This document shows positions 1-6,519 of a stretch of 8,515 bases of DNA, one piece after another. The notes beneath the pieces were generated by a model. It saw nothing but the letters and a program-made list of their open reading frames with translations. It was not told the DNA's origin and did not search any database. The position numbers and the translations under genes were made by a program. Source of the stretch: Victivallales bacterium Lenti_02 (GTDB taxonomy: Bacteria > Verrucomicrobiota > Lentisphaeria > Oligosphaerales > Lenti-02); contig LVAZ01000224.1 in NCBI GenBank assembly GCA_001603055.1, positions 1-8,515 on the forward strand, in the 5' to 3' direction. Position 1 is the stretch's first letter. Every line of letters starts with the position of its first letter.

Positions 1-2
1 CC

Positions 3-242
3 CGCCACAAAGAACCCGTCCCCCTTTTCGTCGGAGTGTACAATAAGAGCTTCGTTGGAAATCGAGAAACTGCGGTGAAGGAACTATTCTTCTCGAAAGA
101 CACAGAAAACGGCGAGGAAAGGATCAAGAGGGAGATGGTATATATGTGCAAGGACAGCAGATTGCTTCCTGTATGGGTCGTCGAATTCGATGGCCTGCAC
201 TATTTGTTCGACGCCAAAACAGGGGGTGTTTATGAAGAATAG
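3..242 (+). CDS. 3' end of a gene of unknown function, truncated by the window edge
   Basis: The reading frame is open to the left edge and ends in TAG at 240-242, so about the last 79 residues are visible. A GTG at 36 could be a start, but it has no properly spaced Shine-Dalgarno and the frame continues upstream with ordinary residues (RHKEPVPLFVG), so I read it as a partial gene. The visible part is a mixed charged and hydrophobic globular tail with the segments LPVWVVEFDGLHYLFDAK near the end and a charged stretch (KDTENGEERIKRE) before it. No family is recognised. It overlaps the next gene by 11 bases, which suggests translational coupling. Its base composition is less GC-rich than the genes from about 1900 onward. 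Confidence 0.55.
   Translation, partial: RHKEPVPLFVGVYNKSFVGNRETAVKELFFSKDTENGEERIKREMVYMCKDSRLLPVWVVEFDGLHYLFDAKTGGVYEE
221..226 (+). promoter_or_regulatory. Shine-Dalgarno (AGGGGG) that fixes the start at 232
   Basis: AGGGGG is followed by TGTTT and ATG at 232, a five-base spacing. It lies within the last codons of the preceding gene, consistent with coupled translation. Confidence 0.6.
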
Positions 243-834
243 AAAGAAAGTCGCCGCACTCATACTGGCGATTCTTGCCACATTCGCAGTCTATAGGCGC
301 ATCGCTTCTTCTTTTATTATGCTCACGCCTGAGGGTCCGTTCGAAAGCAATAGAGAGATGTGCTATTGGCTGATAGCGCCGCGCATCTCTGCTAGTATCA
401 AAGACATATGCGCGAAGACCAACAACTCCGATTCACTTATTGATCGCCTTACTAGGGACGACCCGAGATTCACGACTAACAGGCCTGCCGTCATCGATAG
501 AGAAATTGTAGAGTTATTTCTGTTCTTTCCGCATGGCGTAAGTGTAGGCTTTCCCGGCCCACTTATTGCCTGCACAGGCTCCCGCAGCTACAGAAATAGG
601 GAGATGCGTTGTGGTTTCCTGCTAATTGATGATGAAGTTTATGTTTGCGATCTTCCGCCAGAATGGAATGAGGGAATTCCATGGATTCGCGAAAAATGCG
701 ACGCGGGGCCAGACGTCTATTTCTCAACTCTTGCCGCACCAGGTTTCTCGTACAATTCCGCTAACGATTTCAAGCGTGGCGATATTTACCGTCATGCCTA
801 CCACGGGCCAAGCCCTTTCCGACCGATTCCGTAG
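232..834 (+). CDS. hypothetical membrane-anchored or exported protein, 200 aa
   Basis: The function is not recognised. I chose ATG 232 because AGGGGG lies at 221-226, five bases upstream. An in-frame ATG at 190 would add 14 residues that lie inside the previous gene and have no comparable signal. The N-terminus MKNRKK is followed by a hydrophobic helix (residues about 7-20, VAALILAILATFAV) and then YRR. This fits either an uncleaved signal anchor or a signal peptide. The rest is predicted to be extracytoplasmic, with four cysteines (44, 60, 114, 127) and a fifth and sixth at 139 and 156. Residues 92-145 (LFLFFPHG, GFLLIDDEVYVCDLPP) look like beta strands. The protein ends in a Pro/Gly-rich tail. 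Codon choice is more AT-rich than in pyrG, purF or the GH5 gene, and a two-gene cassette of foreign origin is possible. Confidence 0.7.
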   Translation: MKNRKKVAALILAILATFAVYRRIASSFIMLTPEGPFESNREMCYWLIAPRISASIKDICAKTNNSDSLIDRLTRDDPRFTTNRPAVIDREIVELFLFFPHGVSVGFPGPLIACTGSRSYRNREMRCGFLLIDDEVYVCDLPPEWNEGIPWIREKCDAGPDVYFSTLAAPGFSYNSANDFKRGDIYRHAYHGPSPFRPIP

Positions 835-1051
835 ATACACGTGAGACGGGGCTCTTCAGGATTGCAGTGAATAGTGTTTGATAAGCGCATATGGACTTGA
901 TCTGCACCAAAACCCGACAGGAGACAAGCCCACGCTGAAGTGGCCGGGACCGACAGGACAGCGCAACATTTATTCCACTCCCTCACAGGTTCTCTCCCCG
1001 CTGCCCGCCGCCCCTTCCGACCGCGCTTGATTCCGCGCCGGAAGGCGGCAT

Positions 1052-1075
1052 CTTGAGGCAGAAACCTGCCTCAAG
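1052..1075. promoter_or_regulatory. perfect 10-bp inverted repeat over the ribosome binding site of the lipoprotein gene
   Basis: CTTGAGGCAG (1052-1061) and CTGCCTCAAG (1066-1075) are exact reverse complements around a four-base AAAC loop. The second arm ends in the AAG of AAGGAG (1073-1078), the Shine-Dalgarno for the ATG at 1087, with an eight-base spacing. Neither strand has a T-run after the stem, so it is not a standard intrinsic terminator. It could act as an RNA hairpin that partly hides the ribosome site, or as a 24-bp DNA operator. I cannot tell these apart from sequence alone. The rest of the gap 835-1051 shows no gene or clear promoter to me. Confidence 0.6.
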
Positions 1076-1086
1076 GAGAGCGGACC

Positions 1087-1437
1087 ATGAACCCCACCGA
1101 CCCCAAACGCCGCTGGTGCTGGCTGATCGCCGTGTCTGTCCTGCTCGCCCTCGCCGTCTCGTGCGGGGCGGAGTACCCGAAGGCGAAAGTCACCGTCCGG
1201 GTCGTCGACGATGCGGAAAACCCGACAAAGGGGGCGCAAGTCAGTACCACATTTGTCCGTCGCCATATTTTTTCCAGCACAAAAAGAATCCAGCAGAAAA
1301 GGAAGACGGGGAAGAGTGGGAAAGCAAGCGCCTTCGGCAGAACCTCGTCGGACAGAGTATTTCTGTCTGCCCAGAAGACCGGCTTCTGCAAAACACACAA
1401 CATGCCTCGTGGTGGCGCTGTTCCTGACGCTGGGTGA
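1087..1437 (+). CDS. small putative lipoprotein with a carboxypeptidase-regulatory-like domain, 116 aa, possibly truncated
   Basis: The ATG at 1087 has AAGGAG eight bases upstream. The N-terminus is a signal peptide: charged NPTDPKRR, a hydrophobic core (residues about 11-24), then AVSC, where Cys26 could be lipidated. The lipobox is weak, with Ala at -3. The mature part starts GAEYPKAKVTVRVVDDAENPTKGAQVS, which matches the pattern of carboxypeptidase-regulatory-like beta-sandwich domains (a strand, a turn, then 'GA.V'). Residues 75-102 (TGKSGKASAFGR, then VFLSAQKTGF) would be the second half of that fold. The last dozen residues look unlike the domain, so the end may be a frame change near 1400. 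Its TGA (1435-1437) overlaps an ATG in the next frame at 1437. The role is unknown; surface anchoring near the GH5 enzyme is only an inference. Confidence 0.55.
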   Translation: MNPTDPKRRWCWLIAVSVLLALAVSCGAEYPKAKVTVRVVDDAENPTKGAQVSTTFVRRHIFSSTKRIQQKRKTGKSGKASAFGRTSSDRVFLSAQKTGFCKTHNMPRGGAVPDAG

Positions 1438-1913
1438 TGGCCCTGGATTCGTCCTGCTTCTCCTCACCATGCCGGACACCGGCGCTCGTGCCGGCGGGGG
1501 ACGGGAACTACACAGTTCCGGCGTGGACGGGGGCGACGGATCGCCTTGGCCGTTTTTCTTGTCCGGCTGGCCATCGAAGTCCCGGTTGCCTGCATCCCGC
1601 TCTTCATTTTGGCGGTGGCCGATCTGGTCTATACCAGCCATGTCGGCAAGAACCAGGCGGGCGAACTCGAAGTCCAGCTCCCCGCCGACAGCCGTCAGGC
1701 CCGCGAATGGCTGGCCCAAATGGCCGAAATGGCGGGACCATCGCCAGGGAGGAGCAGGACGCCATGCTCCTGCTCGGCCAACATCTGCGCTTGACCCGCT
1801 ACGATGTGGACCATATTATTGCGGGTGCCCGCAACCGCCTCTACCAGAATACCAAAATCCGCCTGCGCGAGCTGCGTCGGCAACCCCATCCCCCCCAACC
1901 CCGGAGCATGTGA
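1409..1913 (+). pseudogene. frame-disrupted gene for a small membrane protein
   Basis: No single frame gives a sensible protein, but three pieces join into one. In the first frame, 1409-1500 encodes a hydrophobic stretch (VALFLTLG, then GFVLLLLTMPDTG). In a second frame, 1500-1533 encodes DGNYTVPAWTG. In a third frame, 1534-1731 encodes RRIALAVFLVRLAIEVPVAC, then IPLFILAVADLVYTSHVGK and a soluble helix ending EWLAQMAEM. Back in the second frame, 1734-1913 encodes TIAREEQDAMLLLGQHL, then DVDHIIAGARNRLYQN, ending at TGA 1911-1913. Each switch falls on a G-run: 1496-1500 and 1529-1533 (one G too many) and 1734-1736 (one G too few). Third-position GC follows these pieces. The start is not certain: GTG 1409 or 1412, or ATG 1437, which overlaps the previous stop. 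The stop lies two bases before the GH5 start, so the gene sits in that operon. Either it is decaying or the sequence has homopolymer errors. Function unknown. Confidence 0.5.
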
Positions 1914-1915
1914 CG

Positions 1916-3409
1916 ATGACGCGGAGATTCCTTCTCATGACTGCGCTTGCCGCCTCCCTGCTCGCCGCCGCCGACGAACCCAGCGCCGCCAAGCTGCCCC
2001 GCTGGCGGGGATTCAATCTCACCGAGAAGTTCACCCTGCGCGGCGGCAACAACCGCTTCCGCGAAAGCGACTTCAAGATGATCCGCGATTTCGGTTTCGA
2101 TTTCGTGCGCCTGCCGATGGACTACCGCCTGTGGATCGTGGACGGCGACCTGGCGACATTCAACGAGACCTGCCTCGAACACATCGACGAGGCCATCGCG
2201 CTGGGCGAACGCTACGGCATCCATGTCTCGATCAACTTCCATCGCGCCCCCGGCTACTGCGTCAACGCCCGCCGCGACCCCGAGCCCTTCAACCTGTGGA
2301 CGGACGAGGTGGCCCAGCAGGCCTTCGCCAACCACTGGCGCGTCTTCGCCAAACGCTACAAGGGCATTCCGAACCGCCGCGTCAGCTTCAATCTCGTGAA
2401 CGAGCCGGGCCGGGTCGCGCCGGCGGACTACCTGAAGGCCATCACCCCGGCCGTGCTGGCCATCCGCGAGGAGGACCCGGAACGGCTGATCATCTCGGAC
2501 ACCATTTTCAGCGTGGACGAGGACGAGCTGGTGGCCGGGCTCAAGTCCCTGAACGTCGCCTTCTCGCCGCACCAGTACTGGCCGAGCACCATCACCCACT
2601 ACAAGGCCTCCTGGATCACCGGTTCGGACGCCTTTCCCCCGCCCGTCTGGCCCACCCCCCTGGCCACGGGGCGGCTCTATTCGCCCACCAAGCCAGGCGT
2701 GCCGCACGGTCCCCTGAAACTGCACGGCCCCTTCCCGGCGGCCGCCACCCTCCGCCTCCGCCTCTATCAAGTCTCCGTCAGTGCCAAGCTCGTCGCGCGG
2801 GCGGACGGCCAGGAAGTCTGGGCCCGGGAATTCGTCTGCGGCCCCGGCGAGGGCGAGTGGACCAAGGAGGTTTTCGCCGAACAGTGGAACATCTACCAGA
2901 ACATCTACGACAAGGACTACACCGCCGCCATCCCGGCCGGCAGCCAACTGGTCGAGATCGAGATGACCGGCGGCGACTGGCTCATCTTCAGCGAACTCGG
3001 CGTGACCCCGGAGGGCCAGCCCGAGCAGACCATCGTCCTCAACAGCCAATGGGGGGCCGAACCCGCCGAAATCACTTTTGTCCCCGGCAAGCCCTTCACC
3101 ACCCAGCGCATCCAGGGGCCGAGCGAGCTGTGGGAAAAACGCATCGGCCACTGGGACCGCTACCGGCGCGAGGGCGTCGGCACCATGATCGGCGAATTCG
3201 GCGTCTTCAACAAGACCCCGCACGACGTCTCTCTGAACTGGCTCGAGGACAACCTCAAGCAGCTCCGGCAGGCCGAGCTGGGCTGGGCGCTGTGGAACTT
3301 CCGCGGCGGCTTCGGCATTCTCGACAGCGGCCGCGCCGACGTCGAATACGAGGACTACGAAGGGCACAAGCTCGACCGCAAGATGCTCGAACTGCTCCAG
3401 CGCTACTGA
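1916..3409 (+). CDS. secreted GH5 (cellulase-family) glycoside hydrolase, 497 aa, with an inserted domain
   Basis: This is a retaining glycosidase of the GH5 type, expected to cut a beta-linked glucan, mannan or similar polysaccharide outside the cytoplasm. The ATG at 1916 has GGAG at 1903-1906 and opens a signal peptide (residues 1-18 or so, TRRFLLMTALAASLLAAA). The barrel carries the family motifs in order: GFNLTEKF (32-39), Arg65 in FVRLP, His109 in NFHR, the acid/base Glu163 in NLVNEPG, His219 and Tyr221 in PHQYWP, the nucleophile Glu427 in IGEFGVF and Trp460 in ALWNF. Between PHQYW and the nucleophile, residues about 235-400 do not look like barrel. They read as beta-strand-rich sequence (LRLRLYQVSVSAKLVARADG, LVEIEMTGGDWLIFSELGV), a likely jelly-roll or carbohydrate-binding insert. 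The substrate cannot be named. The gene starts two bases after the upstream stop and overlaps the convergent gene by 7 bp at its 3' end. Confidence 0.9.
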   Translation: MTRRFLLMTALAASLLAAADEPSAAKLPRWRGFNLTEKFTLRGGNNRFRESDFKMIRDFGFDFVRLPMDYRLWIVDGDLATFNETCLEHIDEAIALGERYGIHVSINFHRAPGYCVNARRDPEPFNLWTDEVAQQAFANHWRVFAKRYKGIPNRRVSFNLVNEPGRVAPADYLKAITPAVLAIREEDPERLIISDTIFSVDEDELVAGLKSLNVAFSPHQYWPSTITHYKASWITGSDAFPPPVWPTPLATGRLYSPTKPGVPHGPLKLHGPFPAAATLRLRLYQVSVSAKLVARADGQEVWAREFVCGPGEGEWTKEVFAEQWNIYQNIYDKDYTAAIPAGSQLVEIEMTGGDWLIFSELGVTPEGQPEQTIVLNSQWGAEPAEITFVPGKPFTTQRIQGPSELWEKRIGHWDRYRREGVGTMIGEFGVFNKTPHDVSLNWLEDNLKQLRQAELGWALWNFRGGFGILDSGRADVEYEDYEGHKLDRKMLELLQRY

Positions 3410-5013
3410 GCCAGCGTCGGCACCGCGAAATCGACCCAGGTGACGCGGAGCGCCTCGCCCGTCCCGGCCAGGGTGAGTTGCAGTTCGTTGCGACCTTCGC
3501 GCACCAGTTCGAGGGGTAGAATCCAGGCTCGGCGGCGGGGCGCGTCGCTGAGCATGTGGTCGTAGGGATTGTCGAAGAACCCGCTCGCATCGTCGGTTTC
3601 CGCCAGCACGGTTCCGTTGAATTCGGCGGCCGGCTCGCCGACGATGGGCTGGTCGGTGTGCAGCCGCAGGCGCGTCGTTCCCAAGAGGGGAGCCTGCGGC
3701 AAAGCCACGTCGAAATGGAACCGGCGGGGCTGGTCGGCACGGAGCGGGCGGTTGGTTATCTGGTTGTGGTAGTTCCACTGGCCCAGCCAATAATGCTGGG
3801 GCTGGCGGGAAAGCCACGCCGGATCGCGAAGGCGCGGCAGCACATGGAAAGGAGGCTCGCGGGCCAGCCACTCGAAGTCCCGGTAGCGCTGCCGGTAGTA
3901 GGCGAAATTGAACAGGCTCACACCGTCGGCTCCGCGCGCGTAGGCGAGATTGGCCACGGTATGGAACTGGGTGTCCCAGGTGCGGGGATGGCCGACGGTG
4001 CCGTAGCCGGTGCGCTCGGTGAGAAACCACATGGTCGCGGCGCTGTGGGTGAGTTCCTGGTATAGCGCCACCCCTGGCACCCGCTCGCGCAGGTCGGCCA
4101 GCTCGGGAGCGGCGACGGTATGGTACCAGCCGGAGGCGTTCAGCATGTCCACGCCCGCCACCGTGAGACGCTCGGGCTCCAGGCCCGTCTCCGGCCAGCG
4201 CCGCAGGTCGAGGGGCACCCGGGCGCATAGCCAGCGGTGCCTGCCGTCGCGGCTGGTGCGGTCCAGAATGGCGCGCACCTCGCGGACAAAGGCCGTGACC
4301 GCCTCGATCCGGTCCGCCTCGGGACATTCGGCCCGGAACAGGGTGTGATCGCGCAGGAAGTCCAGTTCGAGGCCGTCGAGATCATAGTCGCGGCACAGTT
4401 CGTGAATCTGCGCCAGCTTGTATTCGCGAACGGCAGGTTCGGCCCAGTTCATGCCCCGGAGGCTGTTGTAGCCTGCGGGCCATTTGCTGCGATGTTCCGG
4501 CTCGATCCAGAACTGGGGATTCTCGGTGTAGAAGCGGCTGGCCCACTGCGAGCGCGGGTGTTCCGTGCCGGCGTGCTCCATGAAATGCACATCGTTCACG
4601 CGAAAGCTGAAGAAGGCCGCGATGCCATGATGCCGGCAGCGTTCGAGCAACACCCGCACCCAGTCGCCGCCGGCCAGCAGATACTCCCCGTACTGGTCGG
4701 GCTTGCGCCCCTCTTCCTCCAGCCACCAGCGGTAGTGCTCGCGCATCCGTTCGCTCTGGGTCCAGGGATAATGCCCCCATCCCGCGCTGAGCATGTAGGC
4801 ATCGACGCCATGCTCGGCAGCCTCGTCGATGGTGGCCGCAATGGCGGCATCGGTCAACGGCCGGTTGGGAGGATGACCAGGAGTCCCGCAGGTTTGGACA
4901 TTCATGGCGTCGCTGTTGTAGAGCAGCCGGAACGGGGCTTTCTTCTGGTTTCCGGGCACTGGCTGGACAACCGCAAGGATCATGGTCAGGCACAGCAGCA
5001 GGGAACGATTCAT
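3403..5013 (-). CDS. secreted putative glycoside-hydrolase-like protein of an uncharacterised family, 536 aa
   Basis: ATG at 5013 is preceded by GGAG (5022-5025) with eight-base spacing. The N-terminus (NRSLLLCLTMILAVVQPVPG) is a signal peptide. The middle looks like a TIM barrel of the kind seen in uncharacterised family-10-like glycosidases: RLLYNSDAMNV (29-39), an alpha/beta pattern with VDAYMLSAGWG (70-80), FFSFRVNDVH (134-143) and DYDLDGLELDFLRD (209-222). In the last motif Glu216 and Asp218 are candidate active-site acids at a strand end. Later segments (WLCARVPLDL 261-270; ADGVSLFNFAYY 362-373) continue the barrel pattern. Residues about 430-534 read as a beta sandwich (FHFDVALPQ, LRLHTDQPIVGEPAAEFNG, RNELQLTLAG), perhaps carbohydrate-binding. 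Whether it is an active enzyme is not known. It follows purF by 85 bases and could be cotranscribed, but it converges on the GH5 gene, so a shared carbohydrate role is plausible. Confidence 0.75.
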   Translation of the reverse strand: MNRSLLLCLTMILAVVQPVPGNQKKAPFRLLYNSDAMNVQTCGTPGHPPNRPLTDAAIAATIDEAAEHGVDAYMLSAGWGHYPWTQSERMREHYRWWLEEEGRKPDQYGEYLLAGGDWVRVLLERCRHHGIAAFFSFRVNDVHFMEHAGTEHPRSQWASRFYTENPQFWIEPEHRSKWPAGYNSLRGMNWAEPAVREYKLAQIHELCRDYDLDGLELDFLRDHTLFRAECPEADRIEAVTAFVREVRAILDRTSRDGRHRWLCARVPLDLRRWPETGLEPERLTVAGVDMLNASGWYHTVAAPELADLRERVPGVALYQELTHSAATMWFLTERTGYGTVGHPRTWDTQFHTVANLAYARGADGVSLFNFAYYRQRYRDFEWLAREPPFHVLPRLRDPAWLSRQPQHYWLGQWNYHNQITNRPLRADQPRRFHFDVALPQAPLLGTTRLRLHTDQPIVGEPAAEFNGTVLAETDDASGFFDNPYDHMLSDAPRRRAWILPLELVREGRNELQLTLAGTGEALRVTWVDFAVPTLAQ

Positions 5014-5098
5014 GGCGGGGACTCCGGGGGTGGGTCGGTCCGCCAGCTTCCGGCGGCATCCGCCGACACCATAGTCCCCGCTCCGTCACTTGACCACG

Positions 5099-6508
5099 CT
5101 AGCCACGCCGGTCGAGCTGGTCGGGCAGCACCGGATACTCGCCGTCGAAGCAGGCGCAGCAGTAGTCCTCGGGACGGCGGGCCTTGACGCAGGACAGCAT
5201 GCCCTCCTTCGAGAGATAGCCGAGCGAGTCGAGGCGCAGGCTGCGGCAGAGGTCGCCCGCAGGGACCTTGTTGGCCAGCAGCGACTCCCGTTCGGGGAAA
5301 TCGATGCCGAAGTAGCAGCCGAAGCGGTGCGGGGGGCAACTGATCCGCATGTGGACCTCCCGCGCCCCCGCCTGCCGGATGGTGTGCACGCGCGCCCGGC
5401 TGGTGGAGCCGCGGACGATGGAGTCGTCCACCAGGCACACCCGTTTGCCGATGAGCGCCTCGGCGATGGGCTGGAGCTTGCGTCCGACCAGCTTCTGCCG
5501 CGAGGAGCCCAGCTCCGGATCGATGAAGGTGCGGCCCACGTAGTGGTTCCGGCTCAGGGCCATGTCCAGCGGGATGCCGGAGACCTCGGCATAGCCCAGG
5601 GCCGCGTACATGCCGCTGTCGGGAACCGGCACGATGATGTCCGCGTCCACCGGCGCCTCGCGGGCCAGCACCCGGCCCATTTCCTTGCGGACCTCGTAGA
5701 CGCTGTCGCCGAAGACCCGGCTGCCGGGGCGGGCGAAATAGACATGCTCGAAGATGCAGTGGGCGCGGCGCGCGCAGGGCGCGAACTGGCGGCTCACCAT
5801 GCGGTTCCCCGCGCCCCAGATCACCAGTTCGCCGGGCTCGACCTCGCGGACATAGGCGGCACCGGTGACGCTGAAGGCGATGGTCTCGCTGGCGACGATG
5901 TAGCCGCCGTCGTCGAAATCGCCGATGGCCAGCGGCCGGAAGCCGAAGGGGTCGCGGGCGGCGGCCATGATGTCGTCGACCATGATGAGCAGGGAGAAGG
6001 CGCCCTTGAGGCGGCGCAGCGCCTCTTCGAGAGCCTGCCACAGGTCGCCGTTGCAGCCCTTGAGCGCGCGGGCCATGAGGTGGAGAATCAGCTCCGTGTC
6101 GGTGCTGGTCTGGAAAATCGCCCCTTCGTGCAGCAGCTCCTGGCGCAGGGAGGGAGCGTTGCAGATGGTGCCGTTGTGGGCCACGCCCACCGTGTGGCCG
6201 GCGATGTTCACCATCAGGGGCTGGACATTGGCGGCGGTCGAGCCGCCCGCCGTGCCGTAGCGCACATGGCTGATGGCGCGCCGGATGTCCGGGACCGGCC
6301 AGGACTCGGGAATCTTCGCGAACACCTGGCCCACCAGGCCCGGGGCCTTGTGCAGGCGGCATTCGCCGTCCTGGAAGGCGACCATGATGCCGGCCGCCTC
6401 CTGGCCCCGATGCTGCAAGGTGTGCAGCCCCTGATGGGCGCGGTCCAGAACATCCCCCCCGCCGCTCACGCCGCAAAGCCCGCAGTATTCCCGTGGTTTC
6501 TCGTGCAT
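5099..6508 (-). CDS. purF: amidophosphoribosyltransferase (PurF), Fe-S type, 469 aa
   Basis: PurF makes 5-phosphoribosylamine from PRPP and glutamine, the first committed step of purine synthesis, in the cytoplasm. A short propeptide (MHEKPREY) precedes Cys9 in CGLCGVSG. This Cys should become the N-terminal nucleophile after cleavage, as in the Bacillus type. The glutaminase half shows LHTLQHRGQEAAG (28-40), SHVRYGTAGGS (80-90), HNGTICN (111-117) and STDTEL (135-140). The transferase half shows PVPDSG (294-299), YVGRTFI (323-329) and the PRPP loop VCLVDDSIVRGSTS (357-370). Cysteines 251, 398, 450 and 453 align with the four ligands of the 4Fe-4S cluster of the B. subtilis enzyme, so the cluster is probably present. 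The gene lies 11 bases after pyrG, in the same direction, as an operon. A GTG two codons upstream (6514) is a credible alternative start, with better spacing to the AGGAGG at 6525-6530; it would add only two propeptide residues. Confidence 0.96.
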   Translation of the reverse strand: MHEKPREYCGLCGVSGGGDVLDRAHQGLHTLQHRGQEAAGIMVAFQDGECRLHKAPGLVGQVFAKIPESWPVPDIRRAISHVRYGTAGGSTAANVQPLMVNIAGHTVGVAHNGTICNAPSLRQELLHEGAIFQTSTDTELILHLMARALKGCNGDLWQALEEALRRLKGAFSLLIMVDDIMAAARDPFGFRPLAIGDFDDGGYIVASETIAFSVTGAAYVREVEPGELVIWGAGNRMVSRQFAPCARRAHCIFEHVYFARPGSRVFGDSVYEVRKEMGRVLAREAPVDADIIVPVPDSGMYAALGYAEVSGIPLDMALSRNHYVGRTFIDPELGSSRQKLVGRKLQPIAEALIGKRVCLVDDSIVRGSTSRARVHTIRQAGAREVHMRISCPPHRFGCYFGIDFPERESLLANKVPAGDLCRSLRLDSLGYLSKEGMLSCVKARRPEDYCCACFDGEYPVLPDQLDRRG

Positions 6509-6519
6509 GGGCACTTTCG

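Noticed and set aside
835..1051. Searched for a promoter or RNA gene in the gap before the hairpin
   Set aside because: No pair of -35 and -10 boxes with acceptable spacing and no tRNA-like fold was evident by eye.
1211..1915. An N-terminal extension of GH5 by 235 residues
   Set aside because: The frame is open, but the signal peptide and Shine-Dalgarno at 1916 define the start. The upstream part mostly shows shadow sequence, apart from the short hydrophobic piece assigned to the disrupted gene.
1804..3519. A 571-residue + strand frame through GH5
   Set aside because: It is Arg/Pro/Gly-rich sequence typical of a shifted reading of a GC-rich gene; GH5 in the other frame has all catalytic motifs.
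1841..4327. An 828-residue - strand open frame opposite the GH5 gene
   Set aside because: It lies opposite GH5 and out of frame with the barrel-like gene, has repetitive low-quality composition and no motifs. It is a by-product of high GC content.
5051..5065. A CGGCGG-CAT-CCGCCG hairpin between purF and the barrel-like gene, considered as a terminator
   Set aside because: The stem is only six bp and no T-run follows on either strand. It is the kind of match expected by chance in GC-rich sequence.
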